From positions 6,160,894-6,224,893 of the forward strand of contig CM038716.1 of assembly GCA_021613375.1 (NCBI GenBank): a DNA stretch of 64,000 nucleotides, given 5' to 3'. Below are positions 56,602-64,000 of this stretch, one piece after another (position 1 is the first letter of the stretch; each line of letters starts with the position of its first letter). Origin of the DNA: Megaleporinus macrocephalus. Lineage: Eukaryota > Chordata > Actinopteri > Characiformes > Anostomidae. The translations under genes were made by a program, and so were the position numbers. The notes under the pieces were generated by a model, which saw only the letters and a list, made by a program, of their open reading frames with translations, was not told where the DNA came from and searched no databases.

Positions 56602-57120
56602 ACTCCTCTTCTTCTCTCTTTCTATACTCTCTTCTCTCTCTCTCTGTCTACACTCTCTTCTCTCTCTCTCTCCCTCTGTCTATACCCACTTCTCTCTCTA
56701 CACTCCTCTTTTTCTCTCTCTGTCTATACTCTCTTCTCTCTCTCTCTCTTTCTGTCTATACTCTCTTCTCTCTCTGAGTCTATACCCACTTCTCTCTCCT
56801 TCTCTGTCTATACCCACTTCTCTCTCTGCTCTCGCTTCTCTCTCTCTCTCTCTGTGTCTATACCCACTTCTCTCTCTTTCTCTGTCTATACGCACTTCTT
56901 CTCTCTGCTCTCTCTCTCTCTCTCTCTGTGTCTATGCCCACTTCTCTCTCTCTCTGTCTATACTCTCTTCTGCCTCTCTTTAGTTTTCTCTCTCGCTCTA
57001 TCTTATCTTTCTCTCTCTGTCTCTCTGGCTTTCTTGCTTTCTCTCCCCCTCTGTCCTTTTTCTCCAAGTCTCCTTCGTCAATGTACTTTCTTTCTCTCTC
57101 TCCCTCTTTCCTCTCCTCCT
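56203..57120. repeat. CT-rich array with longer internal units
   Basis: (CT)n punctuated by gtctatacccacttctctct, ctacactcctcttcttctct and tctatactctcttctctctc, which recur as blocks of roughly 100-120 bp. Apparent Ser/Leu-rich frames (56070-56777, 56854-57459) are by-products. Confidence 0.92.
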
Positions 57121-57124
57121 GATA

Positions 57125-57835
57125 CATTATCCTGTACTGTTGATGGTATTAATAAAGAAATGAGATTAGCTGTTTGGCTCCCAAGAGCCTCTAAATTACT
57201 TGTAATTTCAAAATCTGGCAAGGACCTTGTTCGCCCCCCATCAAGACCCAGTGAAGCTGCATTTGCCAGCAATATTTTGGAATGGATTTCCTTTAATTTA
57301 GCATTTGGAGTAGATGCTTTAGCCAGCTTGCTACCTGCGATGTTAGCTCGTTGGCTAACGACGCTGGTTATCGATACTATAAATCAGTTTGCAGAGCTCT
57401 GCTGTGGTGAATATAAAATTCTGATATATGTGAAATCATATGTTCAGCTCAATTGTTAGCGGTAGTCGAGTTAGCCAGCCTGCTAACTGCCATGTTAGCT
57501 CACCGTCTAACTGCAGCAACACACGTCAGTCAGCCAGAACTGGTCAACCATGTTTGGCAACCGTGCTGGCGTTCTACACCACAGATCAGTGAGCAGCACT
57601 AAAACCTTACGAGTACATTTTATTCACTTTTGTGTTGTTACTGTTTAGGGTTAGCGAGTTAGCCTAGCTTGCTTTCTCTGCATGGTATGAGTGACATGGA
57701 CGGTCTTACAGACGTGTCAGACAGCAGAATATACTTAAATAAGCTACAAGAATCAATGAAAATTAAAAGAAAAGATCAATTATTTATTCAATCGTGCATG
57801 CAGCCTACAGATTCAGTCACAAGTCAGGATGCTGT
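57125..57835. other. Intergenic, no gene recognised
   Basis: Contains repeated gttagct/gctagc words (cgatgttagctcgttggcta; ccatgttagctcaccgtcta), perhaps an old tandem repeat. No coding evidence. Confidence 0.4.
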
Positions 57836-57839
57836 ACAC

Positions 57840-58568
57840 CAGAGGTCACTAATAGGCGGACCGCGGTCCAGGTCAGGACCCAGACGTTGTCCAATGCGGA
57901 ACCAAAGCGATAAACTATTAAGAGCAATTTAATTTTTAAAGTGTTTTTAAGAGTTAAAATTATTTTTAGCATCAGAACTCTTCTTGTCTTTACGGTATAT
58001 GGGCTTTGTGGTGCATCAACCTCACAGACCAAACGGGTGCGTTGTAAGATCACCAAAGGCAGCCAATCAGATCTGTGCATATTTGGGCGTGCGGCGCGCA
58101 CACAGGTGAGATACGAAGCGAGGCTGACGGCGAAACCTGATTGTATTAACCAGAAATGGAGCAACTTGTGTCTATTCTTCCCACAGGCGGCTCCAAACCA
58201 ACAGGTCAAGCTGTGAGTTAATGAGAAGACGCTGCTTTATTTGCTGTTTCTATAAATAAACACTTTTTTTTTTCAAAGCATTCCGTTTTTTTAATGTAGC
58301 CCTTGTTTTTTTACTTCATGTGAGACAAAAAATGTATTAGAAGTTTATTTAAACAGCATTTAAACAGTAAATATACTGAAATATACTGAACGGTATGTGT
58401 GATGTGTTGGTGTTTCAGTAGCTGATGGTATAAGATGCTGATACTAGACTACTTCAGTAAACAGTAACACCACTGAATCATAACACACATTAGAAATGAT
58501 GATGGTCCGAACCTTGGCCTGAAGAAATCTCTAACTGGACCTTACTGAACTCTAATTAAACACCCCTG
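57840..58568. mobile_element. Non-autonomous hAT-like element, copy C, with 8-bp target duplication
   Basis: 729 bp, inverted relative to A and B. Starts cagaggtcactaataggcgg and ends aattaaacacccctg. Flanking 8-mers ctgtacac (57832-57839) and ctgtggac (58569-58576) match at 6 of 8. Least decayed of the three copies. No transposase frame. Confidence 0.8.
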
Positions 58569-58885
58569 CTGTGGACGGTAAACAAGTCTTCTACATATGA
58601 TGTTCTCATGTTGCAGAATTGCTGATTTGACTGTTTATCCATTTGGAAACAGTATGACATTCTAACTTGCTTGCTGCATCACAACCGCTGACCATGTGCA
58701 AGCTGTAGCGTCCACACTGCCAGCACACTCACGCCATGGAGAGGCAGAATGTGTGAAACAGGCCTAGCTGCTGTATTAACTGCTTGGCTAAGTGTAGCTG
58801 CACATGATTCACCTCAGTGGCACCAAGAATGCCTGACGTCTATGTTTTCTGGCTACAGATTGGTGTGTAGCTCTGTTCTCTGAGA

Positions 58886-58886
<1 letters not shown>

Positions 58887-58946
<60 letters not shown>
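58887..58946. repeat. (TA)n microsatellite
   Basis: 30 TA units. Confidence 0.97.
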
Positions 58947-58949
<3 letters not shown>

Positions 58950-59251
58950 TAAGTATGTACACTTTTGTATGCTCCGTAAGTTGGCCAGCTTGCCACAGTT
59001 CTTTCTTCCGCCAGTCTTCCGGTCCTGTTTCGTCCAGACCGTGGCTTTAGACCCCCCTTTATTTTGTGCCAGTGACACACACACCACATACCTCAGACAC
59101 ACACACTCCTTAATGTGCCGCTCCTTTTCTCCGACAGCAACACGAAACCTCCGCCCACAGCTAAATATACACACACACATACACACACACATAGAATCAC
59201 TTAGCGAGAGCAGGTGTGGGGGGGAATTAGAGCGAGCTCCATTTAACCTAA

Positions 59252-59252
59252 G

Positions 59253-59283
<31 letters not shown>

Positions 59284-59600
59284 AGAGAGAGAGAGGGAGA
59301 GAGAGAGAAAGAGGGAGACTCTCATCGCAAGGAGATCTGAGTGCGGCGCTCTGTAAAAAGCCACCTGAAGCAGTGAGAAGGTCACGATGGGAAAGTGATC
59401 AGAGGGAAGATACGCTTTGATCTACAGAGAGGGAGAGAGAGAGGGAGAGAGAGAGAGCAGCTGATGGCAAAGGAAAAAAATCAGAAAGAAAGACCACGTA
59501 GAGACACATCAAGAGTGAGATAAAAGAGAAAAAAAAACTATTGATGAAGGAAGAGAGGTAGAAAGGAAGAGAGGGAGAGAGAGAGAGAGAGATATAAAAA
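59252..59600. repeat. (GA)n tracts
   Basis: Several GA runs (59252-59310, 59430-59458, 59570-59592) in purine-rich sequence. Confidence 0.85.
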
Positions 59601-59878
59601 GCTGAACCTCCACCAGAGGGCAGCCTAGAGTCTGACGTTTGAAGCTGGGGGGATCCTTCAAACGCTAAAACGATAGTTCAAAGGAAAGTGTGTCGGTATG
59701 ACGCAAAGAGCTCGCCACGCCATGTTCCAACACGTCATTTCACCACGTCATGTGTTCTGAGATCTCACCGTCCTGAGACCTGTGATTGGTCCACATGGGG
59801 TCACATGGTTGCTCTCATATCACATAAGAATAAACTGCTGTTGTTTGCGACCAGCAGTGGTCCGGTTAAAGGAAATGT

Positions 59879-59900
59879 ATTCTAGAAGATCTAACTAGTC

Positions 59901-59944
<44 letters not shown>

Positions 59945-59966
59945 GACTAGTTAGATCTTCTAGAAT
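59879..59966. repeat. 88-bp perfect palindrome with (TA)n core
   Basis: attctagaagatctaactag, then tctttc, (AT)18, gaaaga, then ctagttagatcttctagaat: exactly self-complementary about 59922/59923. Unlike the other TA tracts here, its 26-bp flanks are non-repetitive and perfectly paired. Confidence 0.95.
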
Positions 59967-60009
59967 TAAATAATCAAAGCTAATATCCAGAGTCACCGCT
60001 GCGTGAAAC

Positions 60010-60377
60010 CCAGGCAGCAGCTACACGGACTGGGAGACTCAGTTAGGTGCTGGTAGGTTGTCACAGGTATCTGGAGCCATGCTGACTGCAGATCATCCCA
60101 CAGCTGCTGGAGAGAGCATGCTCAATTGGGTTCATGTCTGGAGAATTAAGGGTCCAGGGTAGTACTTGGAAGTCTTGGTCAGCTCTTCCAACCAGTGAGG
60201 GACGTTTCTAGTCGTGTGACGTGGCGCATTGTCACGTCCCAGAGAAGACGATCAGCATGTATGGTGTTTGTGATCTGCAAGGATGGATTCAGACACAAAT
60301 CAGTTGAGAGTATCTTCTAAATGGATGAGTGGGTCCAGAGAATGCCACGAAAACATTCCGCAGACCAGAACACTGAC
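60010..60377. other. Possible old DNA transposon fragment
   Basis: Blocks such as gatcatcccacagctgctgg, caattgggttcatgtctgga and gtggcgcattgtcacgtccc resemble the antisense of teleost Tc1-type transposase genes (the 'host DNA cut' region), but the match is weak and I cannot place ends. Confidence 0.35.
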
Positions 60378-60627
60378 TGAACAACTGCCCATCCTTCAGA
60401 GTCTGATGCTGAACAACTGCCCATCCCGAGGGATCTGATGCCGCTGCTTCATCTGCCTTGACTAGAATAGTCATTAGATACTCTCAGTCATTAGAATTTA
60501 GAAGATTAGAAGGTCCAGAATACAGAAAAACAGGGACAACCAGTCAAGGCAGATGAAGCAGCGGCATCAGATCCCTCGGGATGGGCAGTTGTTCAGCATC
60601 AGACTGTGAAGGATGGGCAGTTGTTCA
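60378..60627. repeat. Inverted repeat (86-bp arms) at the start of the 32-bp array
   Basis: Arms 60378-60463 and 60542-60627 are reverse complements with one mismatch (agtcaaggcagatgaagcag on the right arm). The left arm contains two array units in reverse orientation; the right arm leads into about 62 forward units. Spacer 78 bp. Confidence 0.93.
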
Positions 60628-62580
60628 TCATCAGACTACACGGGATGGACAGTTGTTCATCATCAGACTGTACAGGATGGGCAGTTGTTCAGCATCAGAC
60701 TGTACAGGATGGGCAGTTGTTCAGCATCAGACTACACAGGATGGGCAGTTGTTCAGCATTAGACTGTACAGGATGGGCAGTTGTTCAGAATCAGACTGTA
60801 CAGGATGGGCAATTGTTCAGCATTAGACTGTACAGGATGGGCAGTTGTTCAGAATCAGACTGTGCAGGATGGGCAATTGTTCAGCATTAGACTGCACAGG
60901 ATGGGCAATTGTTCAGCATTAGACTGTACAGGATGGGCAGTTGTTCAGAATCAGACTGTGCAGGATGGGCAATTGTTCAGCGTTAGACTGTACAGGATGG
61001 GCAATTGTTCAGCGTTAGACTGTACAGGATGGGCAGTTGTTCAGAATCAGACTGTGCAGGATGGGCAATTGTTCAGCATTAGACTGTACAGGATGGGCAA
61101 TTGTTCAGCGTTAGACTGTACAGGATGGGCAGTTGTTCAAAATCAGACTGCACAGGATGGGCAATTGTTCAGCGTTAGACTGCACAGGATGGGCAATTGT
61201 TTAGCGTTAGACTGTACAGGATGGGCAGTTGTTCAGAATCAGACTGTGCAGGATGGGCAGTTGTTCAGCATTAGACTGCACAGGATGGGCAATTGTTCAG
61301 CGTTAGACTGTATAGGATGGGCAGTTGTTCAAAATCAGACTGCACAGGATGGGCAATTGTTCAGCATTAGACTGCACAGGATGGGCAATTGTTTAGCGTT
61401 AGACTGTACAGGATGGGCAGTTGTTCAGAATCAGACTGCACAGGATGGGCAATTGTTCAGCGTTAGACTGCACAGGATGGGCAATTGTTTAGCGTTAGAC
61501 TGTACAGGATGGGCAGTTGTTCAGAATCAGACTGCACAGGATGGGCAATTGTTCAGCATTAGACTGCACAGGATGGGCAATTGTTCAGCGTTAGACTGTA
61601 CAGGATGGGCAGTTGTTCAGAATCAGACTGTGCAGGATGGGCAGTTGTTCAGCATTAGACTGCACAGGATGGGCAATTGTTCAGCGTTAGACTGTACAGG
61701 ATGGGCAGTTGTTCAGAATCAGACTGTGCAGGATGGGCAGTTGTTCAGCATTAGACTGCACAGGATGGGCAGTTGTTCAAAATCAGACTGCACAGGATGG
61801 GCAATTGTTCAGCATTAGACTGCACAGGATGGGCAATTGTTCAGCATTAGACTGCACAGGATGGGCAATTGTTCAGCGTTAGACTGTACAGGATGGGCAG
61901 TTGTTCAAAATCAGACTGCACAGGATGGGCAATTGTTCAGCATTAGACTGTACAGGATGGGCAGTTGTTCAGAATCAGACTGCACAGGATGGGCAATTGT
62001 TCAGCATTAGACTGCACAGGATGGGCAATTGTTCAGAATCAGACTGCACAGGATGGGCAATTGTTCAGCATTAGACTGTACAGGATGGGCAGTTGTTCAG
62101 AATCAGACTGTACAGGATGGGCAGTTGTTCAGAATCAGACTGCACAGGATGGGCAATTGTTCAGAATCAGACTGTACAGGATGGGCAATTGTTCAGCATT
62201 AGACTGTACAGGATGGGCAGTTGTTCAGAATCAGACTGTACAGGATGGGCAGTTGTTCAGAATCAGGCTGCACAGGATGGGCAATTGTTCAGAATCAGAC
62301 TGTACAGGATGGGCAGTTGTTCAGAATCAGACTGTACAGGATGGGCAATTGTTCAGAATCAGACTGCACAGGATGGGCAGTTGTTCATCATCAGACTGCA
62401 CAGGATGGGCAGTTGTTCAGCATCAGACTGCACAGGATGGGCAATTGTTCAGCATTAGACTGTACAGGATGGGCAGTTGTTCATCATCAGACTGTACAGG
62501 ATGGGCAGTTGTTCAGAATCAGACTGTACAGGATGGGCAATTGTTCAGCATCAACCCTTATAGGATAGCCAGTTGTTCAG
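60565..62580. repeat. 32-bp minisatellite
   Basis: About 63 copies of gcattagactgtacaggatg then ggcaattgttca. Three variable positions (gcatta/gaatca/gcgtta, gta/gca/gtg, aatt/agtt) mix along the array. No stop in any plus frame, and 32 is not a multiple of three, so all three frames stay open and cycle (apparent frames 60781-61818 and 61965-62666). Not a gene. Confidence 0.97.
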
Positions 62581-62589
62581 CAAAGAAAC

Positions 62590-63360
62590 AAAGATTTGAA
62601 TGGAATGGGATTCAACTTTCAGAATCATATGGTCAATTTACTAGGTTTATTATCACCTCAAGCTGAGGTCAGATGATTAGCGCTTGTCTGTTTCTGTGTA
62701 CTTGTTTGATGGCGGACGAGTGGAAGCGCTGCAGCAGGCAGGGGGTACCATGTGGGTCACCGGGGTCTAAAAGCCGCTCATTTTCTCAGATCGGAAACGG
62801 TCATCACCTCACAATGTCACAACATAACGTAACGTGGTTGATCTGCTCGAACACTAAAGTATCATTTAATCAGTTCAGGTTTCACAGTCGATCTTAACTG
62901 AAACACTGTGAAGCCATTTGTGAAGCACATTTTCATGACTTTTCCAAAACGTCCTGGGTTTCTTTGTTTTTTCCAAAACTTCTCCAGGCCTGGAGAAATT
63001 TTCAAATTCCATAACTTTGCCAGGTTTTTCATGACTGTACGAACCCTGTACGGATTAGTGGTCTGTGGATGCTGCGAGTCATCCTGATGTGTCTAGCATG
63101 CAATAGCCTGCGTTTATTTATTTATTTATTAATTTTTTTTGACAATAGAAGTACGTATCTGCGATATTTCTGAATCTGAATATCCGGTTCGTCCCAAATG
63201 CTCACTGCTAATACCTAAAGCCTTGTTATTTCTCAAACCCCTCCCACACATACACAGACGTTTTACAGACATGTAGTGTTTAGACAGTAAATCAGAGTGT
63301 GAAATCAACACGACGTTATAGATCCCAGTAAAGACTCTCACCCACACATACAAACATTTA
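62590..63360. other. Intergenic, nothing recognised
   Basis: Contains a 20-bp-class imperfect repeat at about 62.93-63.03 kb (cttttccaaaacgtcctggg; tttttccaaaacttctccag). No coding evidence. Confidence 0.4.
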
Positions 63361-63367
63361 CAGACTG

Positions 63368-63450
63368 AGAGAGAGAGAGAGAGAGAGAGGGACACAGAGA
63401 GAGAGAAGGAGAAAGAGACAGAGGGAGAGGGACAGAGAGAGGGAGAGATA
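63368..63450. repeat. (GA)n tract
   Basis: GA runs with gggacagagaga interruptions. Confidence 0.9.
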
Positions 63451-63884
63451 TTAGCCGGCTCATAAATTAGCTTCTTGTTACAAGAACTGTTCAGCTGTCT
63501 GTGTGCGTGTGGAGGGGGGCCGGTGATGTGTTCAGTGTGTTGTGGTCTGGCTGAAATTGGTTGCATATGTCTTTGAGTGTTCACACGTGCAGTTACCACT
63601 GTGTACAGTGACACTGACAGTACAGTTTAACAGCCCCGGGGAACTTCAATCCATCTTTCCTCTGGAAGTAGGTTAGTCTTGCTCTGTGTACGGCTACCAA
63701 TTACGTCCTGCGAAAAAAACTTTCCAGCATCCAGAGAAAGACTGTTTCACCTAATTTCTCCTCTTTCAGTGTGAATCGGACGATCCAGTGTTGCTTAATG
63801 GTTATGTAAGCAGTGTAGTCACTAATAACAAAGCTGATGTCAATTGTCCCGCCCATACCTAAACTGGGTTCAGTTAAACACCAA

Positions 63885-64000
63885 ACAAAAGCTAACTCAA
63901 CATGCAAAGACTAACTTAACAAACCAAAGTTAATTTGTTAAATTAACAAGCGAAAGCTAACTTTAACAAACGAAAGCTAATTTAACAAACAAAAGTTAAT
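63885..64000. repeat. Short tandem repeat running off the right edge
   Basis: Five to six loose copies of a roughly 20-bp unit (taacaaacgaaagctaattt). Probably the start of another minisatellite continuing beyond the window. Confidence 0.7.

Noticed and set aside
56070..57459. 235- and 201-codon Ser/Leu-rich frames
   Set aside because: Composition of a CT-rich array; no domain, no conserved block.
60581..62666. Frames of 345, 233 and shorter on the plus strand with Cys/Trp-rich repeats
   Set aside because: The 32-bp unit is stop-free and cycles through all frames; overlapping frames encode the same periodic string.
1..64000. A new multi-gene system (defence, biosynthetic or mobile operon)
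   Set aside because: Read on both strands, only one spliced gene, relics of common transposon families and tandem arrays are present; there is nothing that would form a gene system.

Overview
This is vertebrate nuclear DNA, almost certainly from a ray-finned (teleost) fish. It carries a multi-exon gene with GT-AG introns, Tc1/mariner and hAT relics of the kind that fill teleost introns, and very many microsatellites and minisatellites. The species cannot be read from the sequence. I see no bacterial or viral gene, no operon and no CRISPR array.

The only protein-coding gene I can support is the 5' part of dync2h1, the heavy chain of cytoplasmic dynein 2 (the retrograde intraflagellar-transport motor of cilia). 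It lies on the minus strand. The start codon is at 42137-42135 and 19 coding exons run leftward to 1935. These give 2,815 nt, or about 938 codons of the N-terminal tail (stem), without a gap or frame break. The linker, AAA+ motor and microtubule-binding parts must lie left of position 1. Every junction was placed by hand from splice signals, reading frame and similarity to the vertebrate protein. A CpG-containing patch near 43.86-43.95 kb with an RFX X-box-like site is the best promoter candidate.

Layout. 1-1.9 kb: 21-bp minisatellite in intron 19. 1.9-2.4 kb: exons 19 and 18. 2.4-8 kb: intron 17, with Tc1 and hAT relics, a SINE-like element and a 20-bp minisatellite. 8.0-8.2 kb: exon 17. 8.2-12.9 kb: intron 16. 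12.9-15.6 kb: exons 16, 15 and 14 and a hAT relic. 15.6-25.1 kb: intron 13, with a four-element transposon nest and a 4-kb minisatellite. 25.1-42.1 kb: exons 13 to 1, with a 63-bp minisatellite and CA/GT tracts touching several splice sites. 42.2-43.9 kb: an 80-bp-class minisatellite, probably in a 5' intron. 44-64 kb: no gene seen; this part holds MITEs, two long perfect or near-perfect hairpins, and large 41-bp, 27-bp, CT-rich and 32-bp arrays.

The long open frames at 19.4-23.4, 53.8-55.8 and 60.8-62.7 kb are by-products of stop-free tandem repeats and are not genes. The window holds no new multi-gene system. Its interest lies in how repeats arise and how they sit against the splice sites of a large ciliopathy gene: minisatellites that seem to grow out of transposon sequence, nested transposons with readable target-site duplications, a GC-AG intron, and a frame-neutral exon flanked on both sides by TG/CA repeats.
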